A DNA stretch of 41,433 nt from Pseudomonadota bacterium (GCA_022566265.1 JADFJG010000017.1:1-41433), one strand, 5' to 3'; positions 1 to 7,554 are shown, numbered from the stretch's first letter. The notes: generated from the sequence alone by a model not told the origin. Made by a program: numbers and translations.

Positions 1-223
1 ATCATCCAGTTCCCGGTACGGCAACAATCCAGCGTCGGACGTGACCTTGGAACCGTGGAACTCAAGCTTCAAGCGGCGGTCAAAATCCAGCCTTAGAACC
101 CCTGCTTCCCTTTCACCCATCGGGTGGCCATATCAACACCCCAAATCCGCCAATAACGCTATGATTCTTATATCAGAATCACGCCCCCGCGTCATCAAAT
201 CAGGGGTTCATTTGGGAAATGCG
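1..223. other. Left-edge stretch, no gene recognised
   Basis: I see no convincing gene here. The reading frames are short, lack a clear ribosome binding site and resemble no family. The left edge may cut through the upstream part of a transcription unit that continues outside the window. Confidence 0.4.
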
Positions 224-301
224 GGATCAGAGGTCAGAAGCCAGGAATCAGATGACAGGTATCAAGTATCAGTAATCTGTTTTCTGATCCCTGTCATCTG
301 A
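224..301. repeat. Intergenic palindromic element, CAGAGG/CAGATGACAG type, copy 1
   Basis: The element is built from short CAGA-rich words and their reverse complements. Perfect 12-bp arms TCAGATGACAGG (248-259) and CCTGTCATCTGA (290-301) can fold into a long hairpin, with further partial pairing outside them. The same vocabulary recurs at 2717-2855 and 3725-3815. It lies just beyond the terminator of the neighbouring minus-strand gene. It is probably a non-autonomous dispersed repeat; no function can be read from it. Confidence 0.65.
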
Positions 302-323
302 ACCGGGCGCGGGTAAAGCAGGC

Positions 324-350
324 AAAAAAAGAGGGCGCCGGGGCGCCCTC
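324..350 (-). terminator. Rho-independent terminator of the secreted-protein gene at 386-1093
   Basis: Read on the minus strand, a 9-bp GC stem (GAGGGCGCC at 342-350 pairing with GGCGCCCTC at 331-339) is followed directly by seven T (324-330). It lies 36 bp beyond the stop of the upstream gene, the normal place for an intrinsic terminator. Confidence 0.85.
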
Positions 351-385
351 TCGAAGCAAAGCCCGGTGGGGCTTGTTCAGGTATC

Positions 386-1093
386 TTACGGGGTGAGTAT
401 TGAGTCTTTAACCGCACGAACCTCCTGGATGGTCACGATCCGCTGCCGGACCGCCACGAATGCGGACGCAGTAGCGTCAGGTTCAATGTCCTTGAAAGCT
501 TCGCCGCTAAAGCAGGCCCAAATATCGTACTCACCGCTGTCGAGATCTACGGCGAGGAAATTGAAATGATGCGCCGCGGTCGTGTCGAGCTCAAGGGCGA
601 CGGAGACGAAACCGGTGATGGTATCCATCCCATCATTCAACAAATCGACTTCTATAGACAGTGTCTGTTTGCGAGAGGCGAAGGTAATCGCACCCGGTAT
701 CGCTACAGTGCCTCCATCAGTGACGCAAACGTCAGCCGTGCCGGTGGGGGCGAACCTCACTTCAAGGTCCATCGTCGCTTCGGCAACCGCCGTTATTTCG
801 CCCGCTTTATTTTTCCCTTTCACCTTGGTGAAAGTGATCAAATTGGCGACACCGGATACGCCGATCAGAAGCTCCTTGCCCTGCGGCACTTTGATCGTGG
901 CCATCAATTCGGCCGCGCGGATTTGAACGTCTGTAGAAGAATTAGTGCCCTCAGCTTCCCCTACCGTTATTTCCGCCAGAGTCACCGTGTTGGCCGCCCA
1001 ATCCGCGGCGAACTTCGCCGACTGGGCCTGCGCATTACCACTTACGAACCCCGTGAGGGCCAGGGCGGCGATTAACATTACAAGTTTATTCAT
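386..1093 (-). CDS. Secreted protein of unknown function
   Basis: A 235-residue protein whose family I do not recognise. It starts with a classical signal peptide: a short basic N-terminus, a hydrophobic run to about residue 20, then an Ala-Gln-Ala cleavage site near residue 24. The mature part is rich in Thr, Val and Ala with alternating hydrophobic residues, suggesting an all-beta secreted protein. It has a few cysteines (for example in DVCVTDG and IWACFSG) that could form a disulfide. The start is set by GGGAGAG a few bases upstream of the ATG. The leader before it (ATCAACGGGAG) resembles those of the secreted-protein genes at 10873 and 11901. It is monocistronic and ends at a strong terminator. 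It could be another T2SS cargo, but that is only inferred from the leader, the signal peptide and distance. Confidence 0.8.
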   Translation of the reverse strand: MNKLVMLIAALALTGFVSGNAQAQSAKFAADWAANTVTLAEITVGEAEGTNSSTDVQIRAAELMATIKVPQGKELLIGVSGVANLITFTKVKGKNKAGEITAVAEATMDLEVRFAPTGTADVCVTDGGTVAIPGAITFASRKQTLSIEVDLLNDGMDTITGFVSVALELDTTAAHHFNFLAVDLDSGEYDIWACFSGEAFKDIEPDATASAFVAVRQRIVTIQEVRAVKDSILTP

Positions 1094-1412
1094 GATTCTC
1101 TCCCGTTGATTACAAGTTAGCTAACTCAAAAGTTTCACTTACTCAGAGGCCGTCGCCCCCTGGAGCCTTGGGGTGAGCAATCCTCGGGCCCTGGTCCGCC
1201 AAACCTATTGGCGGGGGCCGCCGGCAACGGTACGGGATGTGAAGGTGGCGCAAGTCGGCCGGAGTCGGTTGGTGAAGCCTCCTTGTCCTCCCTTCGGTGT
1301 TTTCCATCCGTTGCCCGGATCTTGGATTAGGCTCTCGGCACGCCTTTGGTTACGGACCGAGATTAGGGCCGGGGCCGGGCCTGTCAAGAAATCATTCCGG
1401 ATTTCAAAGTAG

Positions 1413-1430
1413 TAATATTAATTAATATTA
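1413..1430. promoter_or_regulatory. Perfect 18-bp A/T palindrome, possible operator
   Basis: TAATATTAATTAATATTA is its own reverse complement and stands in an AT-rich island within GC-rich surroundings, upstream of divergent genes. A dimeric repressor or nucleoid protein could bind it. There is no direct evidence. Confidence 0.3.
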
Positions 1431-1641
1431 ACACTGAACATGACGCCTCTTAGGAGTATTTATAACAGTTTGCAATTGCTTCCATATTTTAATGCGGAAC
1501 TGCATCAGGATAGTGGTATTCCGTGCCATCCGCGGGCGCCGTACGCTTGATGGTGGGCGCTTCCCCGCGCGGGCAAGTTGCGCGGAGGACAGGGTTTTTA
1601 GGGCTCGACCGCGCTCACCAGGGCGGTCGCGGAGCGAGCTC

Positions 1642-1876
1642 GCCGGCCTGGACCGCCGGCAAAAAGCGCCATGAACGATTATTGTGATGGACGGCATTTA
1701 TTCTTGATTATTACTTAAGATCATTGCGGCTTTTCTGTATAAAATTAACGTGGGGTGCGATGCCCGGCCGCGGAGGTGGCGCGGCGCGGCGCAAAAAAGA
1801 CTAAACGCCTGTTAACCTTTGCCCTACATTATGACGGGTCCGGACCGAGATTTCATGGCCGGCCTGGATCGCCGGC
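1642..1876. repeat. Two copies of a GCCGGC-CTGGAYC-GCCGGC hairpin
   Basis: The 19-bp unit occurs at 1642-1660 (loop CTGGACC) and 1858-1876 (loop CTGGATC) with one mismatch. Each copy is a 6-bp GC stem with a 7-nt loop, like a REP unit. The second copy lies in the leader of the DsbA-like gene. No T-run follows, so terminator function is unlikely. Confidence 0.45.
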
Positions 1877-1917
1877 CCGGATACCGGCGTGGCCCAGAGA
1901 AGCGGAGGCGTTGCGAC

Positions 1918-2715
1918 ATGAAACCCATCTGGTACGTCATCCTCGCCCTTCCCGGCGTCATCGCCGTGGCGTTGATCGGCGCCTTCATCCTGCTCAGGCC
2001 CGATATCCTCGAGCCCGGGGCGTCCACGGCCGAGCTCGCCAAGGAGGTCGATGGCCTCAAGGCCGGCCAGGCGGCGATCCTCCAGGAGCTCGCCTCGCTG
2101 TCCCGCACGCTCCAGGCGGGGCCGGGCCGCCGCCCGGGCCCCAGGCGCAACGTCGTCCTCCAGGCGAGCGGCGCCCAGGTCATGGGCGATGCCAAGGCGC
2201 GCATCGCCATCATCGAGTTTTCCGATTACCAGTGCCCGTTCTGCCGGCGCCATTTCCTCAACACCATGCCGAAGCTGGTCAAGGACTACGTCGCGACCGG
2301 CAAGGTCAAGTACGTGCTGCGCGACTTCCCGCTGGGCTCCATCCACCCCGAGGCCTTCGCCGCCGCGATGGCGGCGCGCTGCGCCGGCGATCAGGGCAAG
2401 TACAAGGCGATGCACGACCAGTTCTTCGCCAAGCAGGCGTCCCTCAAACAAGCGGATTGGGTGGCCCACGCCAAGGTGGTCGGGCTCGACCTCGCCGCCT
2501 TCAACCAGTGCATGGAGAGCAAGAAGTACGAGGCGGCGGTGAGCGAGGACATGAAGGCGGGCATCGCGGCGGGCGTCACCGGCACGCCGACCTTCTTCAT
2601 CGGGCCCTTGGACGCCGACGGCAAGACCATCCGCGCCGGCAACATCATCACCGGCGCCCAGCCCTACCGGGTGTTCCAGCGCGCCCTCGACAGCCTGCTC
2701 GCGGCCAAGGGATAG
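1918..2715 (+). CDS. Membrane-anchored DsbA-family thiol:disulfide oxidoreductase
   Basis: A 265-residue protein of the DsbA/thioredoxin_4 family that would form or shuffle disulfides in periplasmic proteins. Residues 5-27 form one membrane anchor. A short coiled or linker part to about residue 75 precedes the thioredoxin-fold domain. The active site CPFC is at 106-109 in the typical FSDYQCPFC context. The cis-proline loop GVTGTPTFFI lies near the C-terminus, and the helical insertion between them contains the usual FHDQFF-like segment (MHDQFFAKQ). I chose the ATG at 1918 because GGAGG lies just upstream and the anchor begins there. An in-frame ATG at 1819 would add an Arg-rich stretch that looks like leader DNA. 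Downstream comes a palindromic element, then the metallo-beta-lactamase-fold gene. Its partner (DsbB- or DsbD-like) is not in the window. Confidence 0.9.
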   Translation: MKPIWYVILALPGVIAVALIGAFILLRPDILEPGASTAELAKEVDGLKAGQAAILQELASLSRTLQAGPGRRPGPRRNVVLQASGAQVMGDAKARIAIIEFSDYQCPFCRRHFLNTMPKLVKDYVATGKVKYVLRDFPLGSIHPEAFAAAMAARCAGDQGKYKAMHDQFFAKQASLKQADWVAHAKVVGLDLAAFNQCMESKKYEAAVSEDMKAGIAAGVTGTPTFFIGPLDADGKTIRAGNIITGAQPYRVFQRALDSLLAAKG

Positions 2716-2716
2716 G

Positions 2717-2855
2717 CCAGACGACAGAGATCAGAGGACAGAGGACAGAGGACAGACGACAGAGATCAGAGGACAGATTAGACCTCCCTGGCATCTGATA
2801 CCTGTCCTCTGATCTCTGGTGCCTGTCCTCTGTCCTCTGATCCCTGATAACTGAA
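2717..2855. repeat. Intergenic palindromic element, CAGAGGACAG type, copy 2
   Basis: The left half repeats GACAGAGATCAGAGGACAGAG-like words about five times. The right half contains their reverse complements (CCTGTCCTCTGATCTCTG), so the transcript can form a very long hairpin. It fills almost the entire gap between two co-directional genes, beginning right after the stop of the DsbA-like gene. It shares the 19-bp stretch ending in ATTAGACCT with copy 3. It may reduce readthrough into the next gene. Confidence 0.75.
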
Positions 2856-2871
2856 CTGGGAGGGTTCAACA

Positions 2872-3717
2872 ATGTTCGAACGCCTGTTTGGGCGGCTTTT
2901 GATAGTCGCCGCGGTATTGCCGACGCTGGTGATCGTTGTTCCGGCTTCGGCGGTCGAGATGACGTTCTACGGTAATCAGCATTTCAAGTTCGTTTCGGAC
3001 GAAGGCAAGGTCATCCTCATCAATCCGTGGGTCAAGGGCAACAAGGATGCCCCCATGACCCTCGATTCCTACAAAAAGGGCGACGTGGACCTTATCCTGA
3101 CCACGGCGGGGCATGGAGACGACCAGGGCAACGCCGTCGAGATCGCGGCGCGTACCGGCGCCACCATCTTCACCGTGGCCGAGCTTGGCGGTTGGATGCA
3201 GAGCCAGATCGAAAAGTACGGCGGCTCCAAGAAGCAGATTTACCGGGGCGCCATCGGCGGCCGCTATAAAGTGGGAAACGTTACGGTGCAGCTTATTCAG
3301 GCCGCCCATGGCACCGGCATCAGCACCGGCAGGAAAGATCATCCGGCGCGTTACTACGGCGGACCGGCGTCCGGTTCGGTGATTACCTTCGAGAGTGGCC
3401 TCGTGGTCTTGATGGCCGGCAGCACCGGGCTTTCCATGGAACTGCGGCTCTTTGGCATGCGCTTTCAGCCGCACGTGGCCTTATTGCCGATCGCCGGACG
3501 GTTCATGATGCATCCGGACGACGCCGCCTTCGCCGCCAAACTGCTGATGACCGACAATCCCAATCTCAAGACGGTTGTTCCCCAGCACTTCCGCGTCAAG
3601 GGGCGCCCGGCGTGGATGGGTACGCCGGCCGAGTTCGAGGCGGAAATCAAGAAACTCGGGATCAAGGTCAACGTGCTTTCCCCGGTGGTTGGCAAGACCT
3701 ATACCCTGACCAAGTAA
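2872..3717 (+). CDS. Secreted metallo-beta-lactamase-fold protein with degraded metal site (UPF0173-like)
   Basis: A 281-residue protein with a signal peptide (hydrophobic core about 9-24, cleavage after PASA). The body aligns by eye with UPF0173/YtkL-type metal-dependent hydrolases of the metallo-beta-lactamase superfamily. It has the early NPW strand, the segment around the metal loop (TTAGHGDDQGNAVEIA, 77-92), an ELGGWM segment and the C-terminal MHPDDAAFA and VVPQHFR motifs. Several metal ligands are changed. The usual HxHxDH reads A79-G-H81-G-D83-D84, so the first and last His are lost. The GDTG loop reads GSTG, and the GGHF His is Arg. I therefore infer that it is a non-hydrolytic or atypical member; binding or scaffolding is as likely as catalysis. 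The start is supported by GGGAGGG about 10 bases upstream. Palindromic elements flank it on both sides. Confidence 0.85.
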   Translation: MFERLFGRLLIVAAVLPTLVIVVPASAVEMTFYGNQHFKFVSDEGKVILINPWVKGNKDAPMTLDSYKKGDVDLILTTAGHGDDQGNAVEIAARTGATIFTVAELGGWMQSQIEKYGGSKKQIYRGAIGGRYKVGNVTVQLIQAAHGTGISTGRKDHPARYYGGPASGSVITFESGLVVLMAGSTGLSMELRLFGMRFQPHVALLPIAGRFMMHPDDAAFAAKLLMTDNPNLKTVVPQHFRVKGRPAWMGTPAEFEAEIKKLGIKVNVLSPVVGKTYTLTK

Positions 3718-3724
3718 GGGCGGG

Positions 3725-3815
3725 CATCAGAGGTCAGGCATCAGATGACAGAAGTCAGACCGCAGAGGACAGATTAGACCTTCCTGTCCTCTGATCTCTG
3801 TCCTCTGACCTCTGG
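3725..3815. repeat. Intergenic palindromic element, CAGAGGACAG type, copy 3
   Basis: CAGAGGTCAG/CAGATGACAG words on the left are mirrored by TCCTGTCCTCTGATCTCTG-like words on the right. It shares a 19-bp core with copy 2. It sits between two convergent genes and ends within 3 bp of the stop of the minus-strand DsrE-like gene, so it could serve as a bidirectional transcription stop. Confidence 0.7.
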
Positions 3816-3817
3816 CG

Positions 3818-4198
3818 CTACCAGTGCCAGACGTGGTCGTAGCCGTCCAGGAGCTTCGCCAACCCGTCCCTCGAGACCGGGCTCAGCCCGTCGATCAGCT
3901 CGTCATCGCTGATCCCCCGCTCGGCGAGGTCGTCCTTGACGATATAGACGCCGACCCCCTTGGCGATGAGACCGGCGATGTCGTTGGCGATGTCGGGGCC
4001 GTGCTTTTGCTGCCGGTCGCCGAACGAAAGCGGGGCGACCTTCTGGGCCTTGACGGCGTAGTTGACGGCGTTGGCGCGCAACAGCACGTCGAGATCGGCG
4101 CCGGCGCCTTTCAAGGCGTGGGTGAGCCAGACGATGGTGTCGTCCTGCTCCTCCAGGGTGCCGCGATAGGCCGTTTCGATGATGTTGAGGGCTTTCAT
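3818..4198 (-). CDS. DsrE-family protein, third gene of a DsrE-like operon
   Basis: A 126-residue protein of the DsrE/DsrF/TusD-like fold (small alpha/beta, Rossmann-like). It begins with the typical MKALNIIETAYRG strand-helix and continues through a 'THALKGAGADLDVLLRANAVNYAV' type segment, given here only in part. It contains no cysteine, so it cannot itself carry persulfide and would be a structural partner. The ATG at 4198 is preferred because GAGGAGG lies just upstream; longer frames run into the preceding gene. It lies 10 bp behind the 137-residue DsrE-like gene, in one operon. The family acts as cytoplasmic sulfur-transfer complexes (DsrEFH, TusBCD); the substrate here is unknown. Confidence 0.8.
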   Translation of the reverse strand: MKALNIIETAYRGTLEEQDDTIVWLTHALKGAGADLDVLLRANAVNYAVKAQKVAPLSFGDRQQKHGPDIANDIAGLIAKGVGVYIVKDDLAERGISDDELIDGLSPVSRDGLAKLLDGYDHVWHW

Positions 4199-4208
4199 CG
4201 CATCCTCC

Positions 4209-4622
4209 TCATTTCGTCGGGATGACGAGGGTGTTGTCGGACGACTCGGCCATGTTCCAGAAATCGCCCGGCGTGCCGCGGCGCACGCCCTCGACCGCGT
4301 CGCCGGCGCCGCGCTCATCGACGCAGAGCCCGCAATTGACCCAGTCCACCTTGCCGCCGTTCTTTGCGGCTTCCTTGATGACGGCCTCGACCCATTCCCT
4401 GGGCAACGGGTGGTCTTCCTGCTCTGCGTCGTGGCCGTGCACCGGGTTGGGGTGGGCCTGCTGCCCGGCGAAGGGCAGGAACACGGCGCCCTCGTAAGCG
4501 AAGACGTTGATGTCGTAACCGCGCTTGGCGGCGATGTTGATGAGACGCAGCGCGGTGGTGGAGCGCGCGTTCTCGTAGGGCGCGTCCATCAGCGCGAAGG
4601 TCAGTGTCTTCTTGTCTGCCAT
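4209..4622 (-). CDS. DsrE-family protein with a CxxC motif, second gene of the operon
   Basis: A 137-residue DsrE-like protein with a typical N-terminal strand (TLTFALMDAPYENARS) and helix. It has a His-rich loop (HPNPVHGHD, about 57-65) and a Cys pair C97-G-L-C100 in the position where DsrE/TusD proteins carry their sulfur-accepting cysteine. It is the only member of the trio with cysteines, so if the complex moves sulfur it most likely does so here. The His/Asp-rich loop could also suggest metal binding. It starts at an ATG preceded by GGAGGGAGG, 11 bp after the stop of the upstream gene. The family role is sulfur relay; the exact pathway is not visible, since no dsrAB, sox or tusA gene is in the window. 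Confidence 0.85.
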   Translation of the reverse strand: MADKKTLTFALMDAPYENARSTTALRLINIAAKRGYDINVFAYEGAVFLPFAGQQAHPNPVHGHDAEQEDHPLPREWVEAVIKEAAKNGGKVDWVNCGLCVDERGAGDAVEGVRRGTPGDFWNMAESSDNTLVIPTK

Positions 4623-4633
4623 TCCTCCCTCCT

Positions 4634-4960
4634 TCAGTGCCAGATGGCCTTGCGGCCTTGGGCCAGTTGATCGATGACGATGTCGAGCGGCGCCGCCTTG
4701 ACGCCCGATGCCAGGCCGCCCGTCACGATGCCCCGCTCATCGAGCGAGAAGTCATCGGCGAGGATCTCGACGCCGGCGGAGGCGACGGCGCCAAGCGCCG
4801 CGAACCGCGCGTTTTGGCGCGCCGCCAGCACGCCGTTCTGGACCAGGAACAGCGTCACCTCGTTGCCTTCCTTGGCCAGGCCCGATGCCAGGCCGTAGAA
4901 ATTCTGGACGTCGTTGGAGTCGAACGGATCGCGCGACTCGATCAAGAGGTATTGTGCCAT
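4634..4960 (-). CDS. DsrE-family protein, first gene of the operon
   Basis: A 108-residue protein starting MAQYLLIESRDPFDSNDVQ, a form seen in proteins commonly annotated as sulfur reduction protein DsrE in proteobacteria. Its size is like DsrH/TusB. It carries the alternating strands and helices of the fold (VTLFLVQNGVLAARQ, VEILADDFSLDERG) but no cysteine, including at the DsrH site. The ATG is preceded by GGGGGAGG. It is first of three tandem genes transcribed leftwards, and all three may assemble as a hetero-oligomer like DsrEFH/TusBCD. That assembly is inferred from gene order and fold, not from close sequence identity. Confidence 0.82.
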   Translation of the reverse strand: MAQYLLIESRDPFDSNDVQNFYGLASGLAKEGNEVTLFLVQNGVLAARQNARFAALGAVASAGVEILADDFSLDERGIVTGGLASGVKAAPLDIVIDQLAQGRKAIWH

Positions 4961-5091
4961 CTAAGCCTCCCCCTTTGTGTTTGTGTGTTGGCGGGATTTT
5001 CCCCGATCATTGTTCAATAACATAAGTGGATTGCCAAGTAACATTATCGTGCGCGCCTGGAAGCGGTCTTGGCGCCGAAGCCAAGAGTTTT

Positions 5092-5175
5092 CCACCACAG
5101 AGGCACAGAGACACAGAGAAGTTTAATAAGAAGAATATTGTCTTTTTCTCTGTGTCTCTCGTGTCTCTGTGGTGG
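5092..5175. repeat. Intergenic palindromic element, CACAGAG type, copy 1
   Basis: The arm at 5092-5120 (starts CCACCACAGAGGCACAGAG) is mirrored by the arm at 5146-5175 (ends GTCTCTGTGGTGG). The arms are near-perfect, about 29 bp, with a 25-nt AT-rich loop. Similar elements occur at 10479-10576 and 19336-19449. It lies between the dsrE-like promoter region and the end of gspD. Runs of T follow the right arm (5177-5182), so on the plus strand it could also act as a terminator. Confidence 0.8.
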
Positions 5176-5258
5176 ATTTTTTCCCGGCGGCGGGAACGCG
5201 TTGCCGGCAGGTGGTGAAAATTCGTTTGCCGGTATCGGCGTTGGTCTGGAAGAGGGGC

Positions 5259-7418
5259 CTAGCGGATACGTTCGCCGAGCGGCTGGACCGCGCGCACGCG
5301 CCGGCGCAACTCCTCGGTCACCCGGCGCGCCTCTTCCATGTTGCGCACGACGTGCGGGGTGATCAGCACCAAAAGCTCGGTGCGGTCGGTATCGTCCTGA
5401 TTGGTGCCGAACAGCGCGCCGATGATGGGCAGGCGCGAAAGCAACGGGATGCCCTGGGTTATCTTGGTCCTGGTGTCCTGGATCAGGCCGCCGAGGGCCA
5501 CGGTCTCACCGCTCTGCACGGCCACGGTGGTGGTGATCCTGCTCTGTTTGATCGTCGGAGAATCGATGCTGGAGGATTTGGTCTCGATGGCGCTGCTGAC
5601 CTCCTGATCGATCTCCATGATGACGAGGCCGCCGGGGTTCACCCTCGGCGTGACGCTGAGAATGACGCCGGTGTCGACCTGCTGGATGGCGTTGACGATC
5701 GGCGCGCCGGGATCGTCGACGCTGACCGCCGACTGGGTGGCGACCGGCACCTGGTTGCCGACCTGCAGCCGCGCGGTCTGGTTGTCGAGCACCATCAGCT
5801 GCGGCGAGGAGATGATGTTGATGTCCGACACCTTGTCCAGCGCGTTGAGCACGACGTCGGCGCCGGCGGTGTTGAAGAAGAAGTTGAACCCCGGGAACAG
5901 CCGGTCGGGGACCGCTGAGTCGTCCCCTCCGGTCAGGGCGGTACTGAAGCTGCCGTTCCTGAAGAACCATTCGATGCCGTATTTCAAATCGTCGTTGAGG
6001 GTGACCTCGGCGACCGTCACCTCGATCAACACCTGCAGCGGCACGATGTCGAGCTTCTTGATCGCCGATTCCACCATGCGGTAATCGGCCGGCGTCGCCA
6101 GGATCACCAAGGCGTTGTTGGCCTCATCGGCGATGATGCGGATTTCGCTTTCGCCCGTGATGCCGATGGCCGCCGCCTCGGCTCCCTTCGGCCCTGGTGT
6201 CTTCTTCGCGTCCTTGGGCTGGCCCGTGGCCGTGGGTTTCTCGCCCGGCTTGGCGGCAACCCTGGTGCCCGTCTTTACTTCCGCCGGCTTGAGCCCCGGC
6301 GCCAACGCCGCCCTGGCCGGCGCCGGCGCGCCTTCGGCGGCGAAGATCTGGCCCAATGTCGCCGCCAGGTCGGTGGCGCGGCCGTTCTCGACGAAATAGA
6401 CGAACAGGCGCCTGCCGGCCTCATCGCCGGTGCGGTCGAAGCGCGCGATCCAATCCTGCGCCTTCTTGATGTAGGCGGGCCTGGCCGATATCACCAATAC
6501 CGCGTTCAGCCGCTCGATGGGCTCGAAGCGAATGAGACCCGCCAACGGTCCGTCGGCCTGGTTGCCGAACACCTTCTCCAAATCCTCGATCACGTCCTTG
6601 GTCTCGGTGTATTTCAACTGGACCAGGGACACCGACATGCCGGCCAGCCAGTCGACGTCGAAGATCTCGACGATGTCGAGCAGGTTCCCCAGTTCCTGCC
6701 GGGTGCCGGCGAGGAGGATAAGGTTGCGCGCCCTGTCGACCCTGAGGATGGCGCCGGGCGCCGTGAAGGGCTCGAGGATCTTCTCCATCTCGCCGGCGCC
6801 GATGAATTCGAGGGGCACGATCTGCACCCCGAAGCCTCGGCCAGCCGCGCCGCGGGGAAACCCGAGGCGCGGACGGACGGCGCCGGAAGTCGCCTCGGAC
6901 GCCGGCAGCACCTTGTAGACCCCGTCCGCCTGAACGATGACGGCGCCGTGAAGCCTGAGGATGTTCTCGAGCGTCGGCAATAGCGCCGAGCGCGGCAACG
7001 GCCGCGAGGTATGGGCGGTCACCTTGCCCTGGACCTTGGGAGAGAGGACATAGTTGACGCCCAGCGTGTCGCCGAGGACCGAACGCACGACCTCGCGGAT
7101 GTCGGCGTCGGCGAAATTAAGCGTGATATCGCCCGTGGGGGTGACGGAAACGGCGCTCCGGGCGGCGGCCTTGCGGTCGATGAACCTGCCGGTCCCGGTA
7201 ATGACCTCGGAGACGTCGGCCTCGCCCGCCTTCTGTCCAAAGAGAATCTCGCCCTCGGCGGTGGCGGATTTGCCCGCGGCTTCCGGTGCCCCGGCGCCTT
7301 CCTCCGCCGCCACTTCCGGTCGTTGCGATTCGCGCATCATCTCGCGCAACTCGGCGCAGGCGCCAAGCATCGCCGCGGCCAAGACGATGAGCGTCAGGCG
7401 CCGTGCGTGGGTTCCCAT
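5259..7418 (-). CDS. gspD: Type II secretion system secretin GspD, lipoprotein type
   Basis: The outer-membrane secretin through which folded proteins leave the periplasm; 719 residues. In order it has: a lipoprotein signal peptide with lipobox L18-G-A-C21; an N0 domain about 97-173; N1-N3 repeats about 198-450 interrupted by a Pro/Ala/Lys-rich low-complexity insert (about 355-415); and the C-terminal secretin domain. The latter has the classic VPVATQSAVSV, VDTGVILSVTPRVN, ALGGLIQD and PIIGALFG segments. The lipobox suggests a self-piloting lipo-secretin like HxcQ. The ATG at 7418 has a poor ribosome binding site. A strong GAAGGAGG lies about 25 bases upstream, in frame with an ATC at 7436, so the real start may be non-canonical. 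It is the last gene of the leftward gsp set, separated from gspC by 263 bp. Confidence 0.95.
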   Translation of the reverse strand: MGTHARRLTLIVLAAAMLGACAELREMMRESQRPEVAAEEGAGAPEAAGKSATAEGEILFGQKAGEADVSEVITGTGRFIDRKAAARSAVSVTPTGDITLNFADADIREVVRSVLGDTLGVNYVLSPKVQGKVTAHTSRPLPRSALLPTLENILRLHGAVIVQADGVYKVLPASEATSGAVRPRLGFPRGAAGRGFGVQIVPLEFIGAGEMEKILEPFTAPGAILRVDRARNLILLAGTRQELGNLLDIVEIFDVDWLAGMSVSLVQLKYTETKDVIEDLEKVFGNQADGPLAGLIRFEPIERLNAVLVISARPAYIKKAQDWIARFDRTGDEAGRRLFVYFVENGRATDLAATLGQIFAAEGAPAPARAALAPGLKPAEVKTGTRVAAKPGEKPTATGQPKDAKKTPGPKGAEAAAIGITGESEIRIIADEANNALVILATPADYRMVESAIKKLDIVPLQVLIEVTVAEVTLNDDLKYGIEWFFRNGSFSTALTGGDDSAVPDRLFPGFNFFFNTAGADVVLNALDKVSDINIISSPQLMVLDNQTARLQVGNQVPVATQSAVSVDDPGAPIVNAIQQVDTGVILSVTPRVNPGGLVIMEIDQEVSSAIETKSSSIDSPTIKQSRITTTVAVQSGETVALGGLIQDTRTKITQGIPLLSRLPIIGALFGTNQDDTDRTELLVLITPHVVRNMEEARRVTEELRRRVRAVQPLGERIR

Positions 7419-7525
7419 TCGGGCGGCAAAAACGATGCGTAAGCCTCCTTCACACCTGCCCAGTGGACCTGCTTCTCGATTTTCGAGTTTTATTGACCCC
7501 GGGCGCCCGCCGCTAATAGATTACC

Positions 7526-7554
7526 AAAAACCGCACGATTTCAACGGTTTTTTT
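7526..7554. terminator. Weak hairpin between gspC-like gene and gspD
   Basis: AAAAACCG and CGGTTTTT pair around an 11-nt loop, ending in T on the plus strand and mostly AT on the minus strand. With gspD starting only about 110 bp further on, this could partly attenuate transcription into gspD. The stem is mostly AT and the call is weak. Confidence 0.3.

Larger units (their letters stand above)
1094..1917. other. 824-bp intergenic region, no gene recognised
   Basis: This region separates two divergent genes and alternates GC-rich and very AT-rich blocks. Frames of 60-89 codons exist but have no ribosome binding site or family resemblance. An AT-only palindrome lies at 1413-1430 and two copies of a GCCGGC hairpin lie near 1650 and 1867. 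AT-rich DNA around 1680-1750 probably contains the promoter of the DsbA-like gene, but I cannot assign -35/-10 boxes with confidence. Confidence 0.5.

Noticed and set aside
1755-2798. Plus-strand frame overlapping the DsbA-like gene in another frame
   Set aside because: It is Arg/Pro-rich and runs into the palindromic element. The overlapping frame has the CPFC active site and a ribosome binding site.
5092-5175. CRISPR-like array from the repeated CACAGAG words
   Set aside because: The repeats are contiguous 7-8-bp words without spacers and form a palindrome. No cas gene is present in the window.
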